38,108 bases of DNA, from assembly GCA_018064405.1 (NCBI GenBank), contig JAGHVG010000016.1, forward strand, positions 1-38,108, written 5' to 3'. This stretch comes from Candidatus Enterousia scatequi (GTDB taxonomy: Bacteria > Pseudomonadota > Alphaproteobacteria > Rs-D84). The translations under genes and the position numbers were made by a program. Of the stretch, positions 1 to 7,410 are shown in pieces (positions within the stretch are counted from its first letter, which is position 1; every line of letters begins with the position of its first letter). The notes beneath the pieces were generated by a model. It saw only the letters and a list, made by a program, of their open reading frames with translations, was not told the DNA's origin and did not search any database.

Positions 1-90
1 TGCGGTTATCGTTGGCCAATCCGCCATTGCATTTATACCGTATATGCATGATAGTATTATTCCCAGTGTGAATATATTATGTTTGCGCAT
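1..90 (-). CDS. Secreted protein, 5' fragment (paralogue of 31389-32510)
   Basis: Only the first 30 codons lie in the window; the gene continues beyond position 1. The start codon (complement of CAT at 88-90) is preceded by an AAGGGGG ribosome-binding site. The product begins MRKHNIFTLGIILSC and has a typical signal peptide: a basic n-region, a hydrophobic core and a probable AMA cleavage site before DWPTITA. Both the 34-nt leader and the first dozen or so codons closely match those of the gene at 31389. The 26-bp palindrome sits exactly 34 bp upstream of the start in both genes. I infer the same secreted, possibly variable, family. The C-terminal domain cannot be seen, so function is open. 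Confidence 0.75.
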   Translation of the reverse strand, partial: MRKHNIFTLGIILSCIYGINAMADWPTITA

Positions 91-124
91 TGTGCTGTCC
101 CCCTTAGTTTCCTATGATAAAAAT

Positions 125-150
125 GGTACATAAACCAAGGTTTTTGTACC
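125..150. promoter_or_regulatory. 26-bp palindrome between divergent genes
   Basis: Read on the minus strand this is GGTACAAAAACC, a TT centre, then GGTTTATGTACC: two 12-bp half-sites with a single mismatch. Near-identical copies lie at 14899-14924 and 31329-31354. Here it is 34 bp from the minus-strand start at 90 and 70 bp from the plus-strand start at 221. The symmetry and constant spacing suggest an operator for a dimeric regulator, or a promoter-overlapping element. The binding protein is unknown. Confidence 0.7.
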
Positions 151-220
151 GTTCGGTTAACAAGAGGGAACGTGCAGAATTTGCGGCTTTCTTGGGTTAA
201 CAAAACTAAAAGGGGAAAAC

Positions 221-958
221 ATGAAAAAGATATTATTAACAAGTGTTGCTTCGTTGGTGATTACCGGTATCGCACAAAATGCGATGGCTACATGGGGCAC
301 AGAAGGTCACGTTGATTTAAACGGTGCCAAGGAAGCCATTGAACGCGTGGATAATTCTTGGGCAGTAATAAATGGATTACAAGAAGCCGTTCGTACAGCA
401 GATGGTGACATAAACCAAAAACTAGCAAGTATTGCTGGCTATCTTGCCGAGGCACCTGCTGATGATGAAGGTGATGGGGATAAGCAATATGGCGAAAATT
501 CAAACGTTGGTGTTATTTCTGGCATTATAACTGATACCGCAAAAATCCAAGAAGGTTTTTATACTACATTAAGCATGTTGACAGGCGATAAAAACACAGA
601 AGGTTCTGTTGACTACAAAATAGAAACTTTAAGTGAAGCAATTTCTGCTAGCAGCACAAAATTGCAAAATGATGTTTTTGCCTTGGATTCCAAAGTTAAC
701 GAATTGGATGAAAACTTGTCTGCAGGTATCGCGAGTTCTGTCGCACTGTCATCTGTCGCAGTCGCCAATGTCCAAAAAGGCGAAATGTCCGTTGGTGGCG
801 GTTACGGCAACTACAATTCCAAATCTGCAATGGCATTTGGCGCAGCGTTGGGTATTACCAACAACTGGTCCGCGAATGCTGGTGTCGGGCTTGGATTCGG
901 CAAAGACACGAAAGCGTCTTTCCGCGTTGGAACAAATTACAAGTTTAAGTTGTTCTAA
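221..958 (+). CDS. Small YadA-like trimeric autotransporter adhesin
   Basis: This 245-residue protein has a signal peptide (MKKILLTSVASLVITGIAQNAMA). A polar, helical middle region (about 30-165) is probably a coiled-coil stalk. The last 80 residues look like a YadA anchor: a helix (LSAGIASSVALSSVAVANVQ) leads into alternating beta strands rich in Gly and aromatics and ending in KFKLF, with the terminal Phe expected of an outer-membrane barrel. In this family three chains form one 12-stranded barrel that exports the passenger. The passenger is very short for a YadA-type adhesin, so it could act as a structural surface protein rather than a long fibre. The start follows an AGGGGA ribosome-binding site. 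It is divergent from the gene at 1-90. Confidence 0.82.
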   Translation: MKKILLTSVASLVITGIAQNAMATWGTEGHVDLNGAKEAIERVDNSWAVINGLQEAVRTADGDINQKLASIAGYLAEAPADDEGDGDKQYGENSNVGVISGIITDTAKIQEGFYTTLSMLTGDKNTEGSVDYKIETLSEAISASSTKLQNDVFALDSKVNELDENLSAGIASSVALSSVAVANVQKGEMSVGGGYGNYNSKSAMAFGAALGITNNWSANAGVGLGFGKDTKASFRVGTNYKFKLF

Positions 959-984
959 CAAAATCTTGTTTGTGTTAAAGCGCG

Positions 985-1020
985 CACACAGGGGAATTTC
1001 GGTTTCCCTGTGTGTTTTAT
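985..1020 (+). terminator. Rho-independent terminator after the adhesin gene
   Basis: CACACAGGG (985-993) pairs with CCCTGTGTG (1006-1014) and a T-rich tail follows. It lies between the convergent adhesin and CorA genes. Confidence 0.85.
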
Positions 1021-1066
1021 TTGTAAAGATAATATCAGAGTGTGTTGATGTTTTTATCGTGTTTTC

Positions 1067-1951
1067 TTAAAACGTGCGGCGGCGAATTATCCCGTATATC
1101 AGAAATCCAATCAATAAAACCATTATTGCGATAAATATTCCGATTGCTGCGTCGTTGTATTCTGCAAACGGCAGGCGAACATTCATCCCATAATATCCGA
1201 CAATAACCGTCGGGATAACCAAAACAATATTCCACATGGTTAAGCGGTTAATGTACGTGTTGGAATCCATATTAATAACGCTTTCAAATGTTTCCTTGAT
1301 AGATTTCAGCATTTTGCTGTAATTTGCCACAACTTCGGCACCCTGGGCCAATTCAATACGGGCATCTTCAATTAAATCTTCGGCTTCATCTGTTTTTACA
1401 AACCCACGCATTTTTTCCAATTTGTCAATCACAACCAGATTTCCCCGAATACCCGCCATATACAGATTATAACTGTTTTCAACCTCTAACAATGACATCA
1501 GATCTTGTTTACGGACACGTTCCTGTAATGCCTTTTTAGAATCAATAACCCGCTTGTTCAATTCTTTTAAGAATCGCAGGTAAGATTCAGCAATATAGTA
1601 TATTATGTTTAAAACAAACTCTTCGCGTGATGTTTTTTCATCGCGCTTGATTTTGTCCAGTAAATCACAACGTTTGCGACATACTGTAATTACGCGATTC
1701 GCTGAATAAATAATAGACAGTGGTTCGGTATGCCACAGCGTATCATTTTCCCTGTTTACAATAGGAAAACGCACAATTATAACCTTGTAATCATCTTCAA
1801 CTTCTAAACGTGGTTGCTCATCAGGGTCCAAAATGTCAGAAATGGTATCTTCGTCAATTTTGTATTCTGTTTGCAGGCGTTCAAAATCATCATGGTCAGG
1901 ATTGCCAACGTTTATCCAGGTAAAGGTTTTTAGTTTTTCTACATCAAACAT
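1067..1951 (-). CDS. corA: CorA-family divalent metal ion transporter
   Basis: The product is about 294 residues. A long cytoplasmic N-terminal domain with extended helices is followed by two C-terminal transmembrane segments. The signature YYGMN lies at about residues 253-257, at the end of the first membrane helix; in CorA the GMN loop selects hydrated Mg2+ and the protein works as a pentamer. The chain ends in a basic RRR tail. I chose the start at 1951 because a strong GGGAGG site precedes it. An upstream in-frame start at 2023 would add a stretch with no clear ribosome-binding site. It may transport Mg2+ or Co2+; family members with Zn2+ efflux activity (ZntB) cannot be excluded. Confidence 0.9.
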   Translation of the reverse strand: MFDVEKLKTFTWINVGNPDHDDFERLQTEYKIDEDTISDILDPDEQPRLEVEDDYKVIIVRFPIVNRENDTLWHTEPLSIIYSANRVITVCRKRCDLLDKIKRDEKTSREEFVLNIIYYIAESYLRFLKELNKRVIDSKKALQERVRKQDLMSLLEVENSYNLYMAGIRGNLVVIDKLEKMRGFVKTDEAEDLIEDARIELAQGAEVVANYSKMLKSIKETFESVINMDSNTYINRLTMWNIVLVIPTVIVGYYGMNVRLPFAEYNDAAIGIFIAIMVLLIGFLIYGIIRRRTF

Positions 1952-2103
1952 GTGCGCCGCCTCCCTGTTGTTAAATATTGATAAAGCGGCACAGATTCTA
2001 ACGTAAAAAAAATCAAAATGCAAATATAATGGGAATATAAAACTATATTTTTTACATGTTTCGGGTGATAAAATTTGTTTGTCAGATCAAGGGGGGTAAT
2101 ACA

Positions 2104-2535
2104 ATGAAAAAAATTCAAACAGATTCATATACAATTGCACACTATGTTTTGTTGTTTTTGGTCATAGTTGTCGTTATTTGGTTCGTAATTTGGGCAATTC
2201 GTTCAACCCGTGGGGAAGCTGTCGCTGGTGAAACAAAAACGACCAATCCGTCATGTGTTCAACAAACAATAGATTCTGTGGCGCAAATGTGGATTAACGA
2301 CACAGACAAAATTCCCCAGGAATATACAGATATGATGATAAAACACGCAAATCGCGTTGTGAAGGTTAAAACGCGTGGTAATTGTAATGGGCAATCATTT
2401 GTTTGCGAAATGGGTGCTGTGCGCGCATCGTGTGATCCATGTGCGATTGCCGTCGCACGCCAGATGGCGATTGATAAACATACGTCCGATATGGTGCTGA
2501 AAAATTGTAATGTTGAAATACATCAAACAAAATAA
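2104..2535 (+). CDS. Small single-pass membrane protein, unknown function
   Basis: A strong GGGGGG ribosome-binding site precedes the ATG at 2104; an upstream in-frame ATG at 2056 has none. The 143-residue product has one transmembrane helix at about residues 14-33. A roughly 105-residue outer (probably periplasmic) domain contains six cysteines: NPSC, GNC, FVC, ASCDPC and KNC. The pattern suggests a disulfide-stabilised domain. I recognise no family. It is convergent with acpS and shares a bidirectional terminator with it. Confidence 0.7.
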   Translation: MKKIQTDSYTIAHYVLLFLVIVVVIWFVIWAIRSTRGEAVAGETKTTNPSCVQQTIDSVAQMWINDTDKIPQEYTDMMIKHANRVVKVKTRGNCNGQSFVCEMGAVRASCDPCAIAVARQMAIDKHTSDMVLKNCNVEIHQTK

Positions 2536-2565
2536 AAAAAACCGCCAAAACGGCGGTTCTTTTTA
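2534..2565. terminator. Bidirectional terminator between 2535 and acpS
   Basis: AACCGCC (2540-2546) pairs with GGCGGTT (2552-2558). An A-run lies on the left and a T-run on the right, so it can stop transcripts from both sides. Confidence 0.85.
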
Positions 2566-2566
2566 T

Positions 2567-2947
2567 TTATAACGTTTCTATGACAACCATTGCGGCGCAA
2601 TAATCATCTTGGTCAGTCAGGGAAACATGAATCTTGGTTTCTTTGCCGTCAGACAAATCCTTTAGTGCAGATTTTGCACCGCCTGCGATTAATAATTCGG
2701 GACATCCGGCGTCATTATGTGATACGGACACATCCACAAAGCTGATTGAATCACCAAATCCAGTGCCAATCGCCTTTAAAAATGCCTCACGCGCAGCCCA
2801 GAATTTTGCCAGGTGCTTTTCAGCATTCGCGTTATCGTTGTCAGCATATTCTAATTCTTTTTTGGTAAATATGCGTTGTTTTTTGAATGCAGACCAATCA
2901 AGAAAGCGGTTGCATTCAACCAAATCAATTCCAATTCCCAGTATCAC
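2567..2947 (-). CDS. acpS: Holo-[acyl-carrier-protein] synthase
   Basis: This 126-residue enzyme transfers 4'-phosphopantetheine from CoA to the active-site serine of acyl carrier protein, which fatty-acid and lipid A synthesis require. The N-terminal GIGIDLVE holds the Mg2+-binding aspartate. The second signature KFWAAREAFLKAIGTGF matches the usual (F/W)xxKEAxxKAxGxG, with Arg in place of the first Lys. The length is normal for the family. The start is GTG (complement of CAC at 2945-2947) with GGGAGG six bases upstream. It stands alone here. Confidence 0.95.
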   Translation of the reverse strand: MILGIGIDLVECNRFLDWSAFKKQRIFTKKELEYADNDNANAEKHLAKFWAAREAFLKAIGTGFGDSISFVDVSVSHNDAGCPELLIAGGAKSALKDLSDGKETKIHVSLTDQDDYCAAMVVIETL

Positions 2948-3070
2948 GGATTTCCTCCCTGTGTTTTATAATCGGTTAAGCGAATACTAGTAACATTTTA
3001 CCGATTCGTGCAAGTGGAAAATATATGCTTGCAAATAAATTGATAGGATTGTATAAATATATGCACGTGT

Positions 3071-3147
3071 CGGGGCGTAGCTCAGCCTGGTAGAGTACTT
3101 GCATGGGGTGCAAGGGGTCGCAGGTTCGATTCCTGTCGCCCCGACCA
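3071..3147 (+). tRNA. tRNA-Pro(GGG)
   Basis: Acceptor arm CGGGGCG/CGCCCCG, anticodon stem CTTGC/GCAAG with loop ATGGGGT (anticodon GGG), T-arm GGTTCGATTCC, and an encoded CCA end. The gene is 77 nt and is followed by its own terminator. Confidence 0.97.
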
Positions 3148-3156
3148 TAAGAATTT

Positions 3157-3183
3157 AAACCGTCAGAATGGCGGTTTTTTATT
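3157..3183 (+). terminator. Terminator of tRNA-Pro
   Basis: AAACCGTC pairs with GGCGGTTT around a five-base loop and is followed by a T-run. Confidence 0.85.
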
Positions 3184-3184
3184 A

Positions 3185-3301
3185 AAAATAACGCGATTTA
3201 ATCCGGTTACATAACTTTCAAAATATATACAAAAAACAAACAGTTAAATACGAAAAACTGGTACAAAAAAACCAAGGTTTTTTTTCCACCACTTTTTGCA
3301 A
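3185..3301. repeat. Dispersed repeat, copy A
   Basis: The stretch from AAATAACGCGATTTAATC to ATACGAAAAA is a diverged copy of 14691-14760. It continues into an imperfect inverted repeat at 3259-3291 (TGGTACAAAAAAACC, AA, GGTTTTTTTTCCACCA) and CCACTTTTTGCA, matching the start of the second repeat module at about 14761-14802. No protein gene follows on the plus strand; the tRNA cluster lies just downstream on the minus strand. This looks like a decayed or solo copy of the element that precedes the secreted-protein genes. Confidence 0.7.
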
Positions 3302-3365
3302 TAAAAACCCAGGATTTCTCTGCTGTTGCCGGCTTCGTCATAACTGTATTAAATTGCGTTTTTTT

Positions 3366-3400
3366 TAGTAAAAAAAACGCACCAAACGGTGCTTTTTTTA
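3366..3400 (-). terminator. Terminator of the minus-strand tRNA cluster
   Basis: GCACC (3379-3383) pairs with GGTGC (3388-3392). A-rich sequence on the left becomes the T-tract of minus-strand transcripts. A T-run on the right may also let it act on plus-strand transcripts. Confidence 0.75.
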
Positions 3401-3404
3401 TTCG

Positions 3405-3481
3405 TGGTGGATGTGAACGGACTCGAACCGTTGACCTCTACGATGTGAACGTAGCGCTCTAACCAGCTGAGCTACACATCC
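3405..3481 (-). tRNA. tRNA-Val(CAC)
   Basis: Acceptor GGATGTG/CACATCC with encoded ACCA. Anticodon stem CTACG/CGTAG with loop TTCACAT, so the anticodon is CAC. Last gene of a four-tRNA transcript. Confidence 0.95.
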
Positions 3482-3490
3482 GAATAACGT

Positions 3491-3577
3491 TGGTGGGGAT
3501 AGTGGGACTTGAACCCACACGGTCGCAATGACCAAAGGATTTTAAGTCCTCAGCGTCTACCATTCCGCCATATCCCC
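3491..3577 (-). tRNA. tRNA-Leu(TAA)
   Basis: 87-nt class II tRNA with a long variable arm. Acceptor GGGGATA/TATCCCC with encoded ACCA. Anticodon loop CTTAAAA gives TAA. Confidence 0.95.
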
Positions 3578-3586
3578 AGGGACCTC

Positions 3587-3662
3587 TGGTGGAGCTGATG
3601 GGACTCAAACCCACGACCTCTACGATGCGAACGTAGCGCTCTATCAACTGAGCTACAACCCC
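3587..3662 (-). tRNA. tRNA-Ala(CGC)
   Basis: Acceptor GGGGTTG/CAGCTCC carries the G3-U70 wobble pair that is the alanine identity element. Anticodon loop TTCGCAT gives CGC. CCA is encoded. Its anticodon arm is nearly identical to that of the neighbouring tRNA-Val. Confidence 0.95.
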
Positions 3663-3671
3663 AAAAAAATC

Positions 3672-3758
3672 TGGTGGGCATAAGAAGACTCGAACTTCCA
3701 AGGTATTGCTACCACTAGTACCTGAAACTAGCGCGTCTACCAATTCCGCCATATGCCC
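3672..3758 (-). tRNA. tRNA-Leu(CAG)
   Basis: 87-nt class II tRNA. Acceptor GGGCATA/TATGCCC with encoded ACCA. Anticodon stem CTAGT/ACTAG with loop TTCAGGT gives CAG. First gene of the cluster. Confidence 0.95.
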
Positions 3759-3773
3759 GTAAGAGCAAAGCAG

Positions 3774-3802
3774 ATAATAAATTAATTTCTCGCATTTTGC
3801 AA
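3774..3802 (-). promoter_or_regulatory. Promoter of the tRNA cluster
   Basis: On the minus strand there is a TTGCAA -35 box (3797-3802), a 17-bp spacer and a TATTAT -10 box (3774-3779), 15 bp before the first tRNA. Both boxes are close to the sigma-70 consensus. Confidence 0.7.
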
Positions 3803-3884
3803 CAAAAAAACAAAAAGTAGGTTATTATTTTTGTAACATTTTGCTTGCTCTGATTTTTAGATTTTTGCTAACATTTTATCAGAG

Positions 3885-6278
3885 ATGAAGAAGATTCTAC
3901 TTTTTGTAGTGTGTTTTATCGCATGCTGGGGTGATTCAGTGGCGGCTGTTCGTGGTGCAACATCCGGACTTCGCCAATCATCTGTATCGCAACGTGTTAC
4001 GACCACAGATAAATCTGTGCGGACACCAACTGCACGAACTGCGGTAAACGTCAGTGCGCGATCTGGGGTGATAACACACAATACTGGTGCAAATACATCA
4101 CGTGCACAAAACCAATCAAATATAGCGCGTTCGGGTAATGAAAGTAATATGTCTGTTGCAGAAACGCGGACTGGTGCAGAGTATGAAAGGTGTAAAACCG
4201 CGTATTTTACATGTATGGATCAATTTTGCCTGTTAAAAAACGATAACTATCGTCGTTGTTCGTGCACAAATCGTGTCAATGAATTGGCAGATTTAATTGC
4301 AGAATTGCAAGAAGCCGGGGATCAGTTGAGTGTGTTTACAGAAAATTTAGATGTCGTTGGAATGAGTGCGGCACAGGCAAAATCAATGCGCACCCCATCA
4401 GAAGGGGAATCTGCGTTGGCATCAGATACTTCTGCGTCCAAGGCGATATTGGAAGCGATAATGAATTCTATACGGGGTGAAAGTGCAAGTGTTGCTGGGA
4501 AATATTCAGATTTAAACAGTTTAAATTTATCGTTTGATACGGTTAACGCATTTGGAACATCGGATATTGGACAAACTATTGCTGCATATAATGGGCAAAA
4601 TTTGTATGCTGCGGTTTATCCCCAGTGTCGTCAGGCGGTTCGTGCAGATTGTAATAACGCATCTTTACAGCGCGCAATAACGGCGTATTTGATGGCGATA
4701 GAACAAGATTGCAATACAGTGCAGACCGCGATTGAAAACAAACAAGCGGAATTAAAGAGTGCCCTGCGCGAGGGTAGTGCTATGTTGGATTTGGCGCGTA
4801 TAGAAAACCGTCAAACCAGGAATTCATATAATTTTACACAATGCATTAATAATATTGAACAAGCCATCCTTAGCGAAGAGGTGTGTGGTGCTGGATATCA
4901 CAAATGTCTGGATAACGGGCAGTATATAGATGTATCTACGGGTGCACCAATAAAGGGCGTGCCTAATTTCTATAAATTGGGACAATTATTGACATTTGAT
5001 GATAGTGTGGATGCCTTGAACCAAAAATTATCAAAAACTGTAAACAACCTGGGTTTTGTTAAGAACTTTGAAAGTAGGGTAAAAAAATTTGCAGAACCTG
5101 CGTTGGCGAAATGCAGTGAAAATGCAGATAGCGTTTGGTCTGATTATTTAGACAAGGCAATGCTGGATATATATTATGCCCAAAAAGCAAAAGTGGCAGA
5201 AATTAAACAGGGTTGTTTTGATTTTGTTTCGTCATGCTATATGAATACTGATGCGGCAATAACAACCGCAATGCGCGAATTGTTGAATGTTAGGGATATT
5301 GTTGTTCAACCTGATGCGATTGCGTTGAATGGTGCAATGTGCAGGGATTATGTTGATTCTTGTAATAATATGTTTGATGGTAATATTGTTGCCGAATATA
5401 TCAAAAATAGACAAGATACAGATGTGTTGACGGCTTGTCGGGCAATTGTTAAGCAATGTTTTGATAGTTATGGTGGAACCAATTATGAAAATTTTTATTA
5501 TCCGTATAGTGGTTTATTTGGAGTCAAAAATACCGTTAATGAGCAACAGGATGCCCAGACAGTATATGCACTAGATTGGTTTACATTGAGAGATAAAAAC
5601 GGTAATTTAGTTTCAGAATGCGCAGAACAATTAACGACTATTGATGCTTGTAATAATGACAAAATTATAGAGGAAGCATTTGGTGGATTTGACAGGTATG
5701 ATGATAGCAGTGTTCCTGGTGGAATTGCCTATGGTATAAAATCTGAAAATAATCCAAATATGCATATTAATCGTGGTGTAAGGGCAGGTGGGGTTGCCAC
5801 AGAAATTTATAATCAGATATTAGATGTTTTATCAATAAATTGTGCTAATATTGGTGGCAAGTTTGTAGCATTTCAAAATATATCTACTTTAAGCGGTTAT
5901 ACCGTAGGTGGTAGTAGTGGTGATATATGTAAAATTGCGTCATTTTCTGATGCCGATCTTGTTAAGGAATATGGTTTGATGCCTGACGAGGATATGTGCC
6001 CACGTGGCTATAAGTGGGATGTGGATATTAATTCTTGGGGTTTTTGTTCGTGTTGGGAAAACGGGTATAGACGGACTAAAAACGGTCAAACGATCAGCTG
6101 TTTTGCTGGATTGCCGGTCAAAGCAGAAAAAGCACTGAATGATAGGCAATGTGAATACGTTGATGAAGTGGATGTTGATTGGAACGGAGACGCTTCTAAG
6201 TGGTGTAGTTTGCCAGGAACAGTGGTTTGTCCATTTGGGAAAGTGTGGAATTCTACTATCAAACAATGTGTTAAATAA
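3885..6278 (+). CDS. Large secreted cysteine-containing protein, unknown function
   Basis: This 797-residue protein begins with a signal peptide (MKKILLFVVCFIACWGDSVAA). A low-complexity Ser/Thr/Arg/Ala segment follows to about residue 85. A cysteine cluster at about 100-130 includes CKTAYFTCMDQFC and RRCSCTN. A long predominantly helical section (about 130-540) has regularly spaced Cys residues, including PQCR, QDC, GCFDFVSSC and MCRDYVDSC. The C-terminal section has CSCWENG and ends CPFGKVWNSTIKQC. Paired cysteines imply an oxidised extracytoplasmic protein. I recognise no catalytic motif or named family. It ends four bases before the convergent lpxB stop. Codon use matches its neighbours, so recent transfer is not indicated. 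Confidence 0.75.
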   Translation: MKKILLFVVCFIACWGDSVAAVRGATSGLRQSSVSQRVTTTDKSVRTPTARTAVNVSARSGVITHNTGANTSRAQNQSNIARSGNESNMSVAETRTGAEYERCKTAYFTCMDQFCLLKNDNYRRCSCTNRVNELADLIAELQEAGDQLSVFTENLDVVGMSAAQAKSMRTPSEGESALASDTSASKAILEAIMNSIRGESASVAGKYSDLNSLNLSFDTVNAFGTSDIGQTIAAYNGQNLYAAVYPQCRQAVRADCNNASLQRAITAYLMAIEQDCNTVQTAIENKQAELKSALREGSAMLDLARIENRQTRNSYNFTQCINNIEQAILSEEVCGAGYHKCLDNGQYIDVSTGAPIKGVPNFYKLGQLLTFDDSVDALNQKLSKTVNNLGFVKNFESRVKKFAEPALAKCSENADSVWSDYLDKAMLDIYYAQKAKVAEIKQGCFDFVSSCYMNTDAAITTAMRELLNVRDIVVQPDAIALNGAMCRDYVDSCNNMFDGNIVAEYIKNRQDTDVLTACRAIVKQCFDSYGGTNYENFYYPYSGLFGVKNTVNEQQDAQTVYALDWFTLRDKNGNLVSECAEQLTTIDACNNDKIIEEAFGGFDRYDDSSVPGGIAYGIKSENNPNMHINRGVRAGGVATEIYNQILDVLSINCANIGGKFVAFQNISTLSGYTVGGSSGDICKIASFSDADLVKEYGLMPDEDMCPRGYKWDVDINSWGFCSCWENGYRRTKNGQTISCFAGLPVKAEKALNDRQCEYVDEVDVDWNGDASKWCSLPGTVVCPFGKVWNSTIKQCVK

Positions 6279-6282
6279 ATAT

Positions 6283-7410
6283 TTAATTTAGAATGTTTTG
6301 TGCGATTATTTGACTGGCGTCTGTATTGTGTTGTCGCCACATATTGTCGGCAGTTTTTAATTCCGCAATCATTTTTTCACGATTTGCAGGAATTAATAAT
6401 CTGCTAAATTCATTCATTATGTTATTTGTTGTGGCATCAGATCCTAATAATTCTGGGTAAACGGTGTGACCTAATAATATGTTTACCAATGATACCCAGC
6501 GAACCCTTATTAATAGACGGGCAATTAAAACCGTTAACGGGTTCATTTTGTACACAATAATTGCAGGAATATGCATCATTGCCAATTCTGCGGATACGGT
6601 GCCACTGGCGGCGATTGCAATATAAGTGTTAGAGTATAAATCATAACGGTGTTCTGATGCGGTTATTTCTGGTTTTATGTTCCATGTGGACACTTGTTTC
6701 CGTATATATTTATCTGTCGTTTCAACAGTTGGAATTACAAATTTAAAATTTGTATATCCACAATTATGTATCATATTCATTACATCATGAAACAGTGGTA
6801 ACAATTTTTTTACTTCGGTCATGCGGCTGCCGGGGATAAATGTTATAATTTTTGCATCTGATGTTTTATCTGTGTGATGTTTCACAATGATGTTTTCTGC
6901 GATTGGGTGACCGACCGCAATTGTGTCCAACCCATATTTTGTAAAATAAGGAATCTCAAAATCAAAAAAAGCATATAATTTATCAAATGTTGTAGCGATT
7001 TTTTTTGCGCGTTTGGGGCGCCATGCCCAAACCTGTGGCGCAACAACATGATGAAATTTTAGTCCCTTGTTTATTAATTCTTGTCCATCCTGTGTTTTTT
7101 TTAATCCAGATACCACAGATTTAGCAAATCCAGGTGAATCAATGGTTAACACCAAATCAGGTTTTTCGTAAATAATTGCATTAATTGTTTGTTTTATGCG
7201 TTTTGTCAGTGTTTTTGCGTGTGCCAATACCTCTATAACACCCATCACTGCTAAATCTGCCATTGGAAAAATTGGGTGTAGTCCCGCCGCAATCATATTT
7301 TCACCACCAATCCCGACAAATGCAGCATTGGGTGTTGCGCACATTATACGCGCGCCCAGGCAATCCCCTGATACTTCGCCTGCGATAATGAATATTTTTT
7401 TATTCGGCAT
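6283..7410 (-). CDS. lpxB: Lipid-A-disaccharide synthase
   Basis: The 375-residue glycosyltransferase (GT19) joins UDP-2,3-diacylglucosamine to lipid X, forming the lipid A disaccharide on the inner face of the cytoplasmic membrane. The N-terminus IFIIAGEVSGDCLGA matches the family's conserved AGExSGD motif. FIPGSRMTEVKKLLP and the C-terminal AASGTVSAELAMMHIPAIIVYK are also typical. I chose the ATG at 7410, which overlaps the lpxA stop by 11 bases in the usual coupled arrangement. An in-frame ATG at 7425 inside lpxA is possible. Its order after lpxA is the common one. Confidence 0.95.
   Translation of the reverse strand: MPNKKIFIIAGEVSGDCLGARIMCATPNAAFVGIGGENMIAAGLHPIFPMADLAVMGVIEVLAHAKTLTKRIKQTINAIIYEKPDLVLTIDSPGFAKSVVSGLKKTQDGQELINKGLKFHHVVAPQVWAWRPKRAKKIATTFDKLYAFFDFEIPYFTKYGLDTIAVGHPIAENIIVKHHTDKTSDAKIITFIPGSRMTEVKKLLPLFHDVMNMIHNCGYTNFKFVIPTVETTDKYIRKQVSTWNIKPEITASEHRYDLYSNTYIAIAASGTVSAELAMMHIPAIIVYKMNPLTVLIARLLIRVRWVSLVNILLGHTVYPELLGSDATTNNIMNEFSRLLIPANREKMIAELKTADNMWRQHNTDASQIIAQNILN

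Noticed and set aside
633-1070. A 145-codon frame overlapping the adhesin gene
   Set aside because: It is a shadow of the YadA-like gene and runs through its terminator.
3405-3662. Near-identical direct repeats that look like a short repeat array
   Set aside because: They are the shared anticodon arms and D-arms of tRNA-Val and tRNA-Ala; both fold as full tRNAs.
3459-3752. A 97-codon reading frame on the minus strand
   Set aside because: It runs straight through tRNA genes and has no ribosome-binding site.
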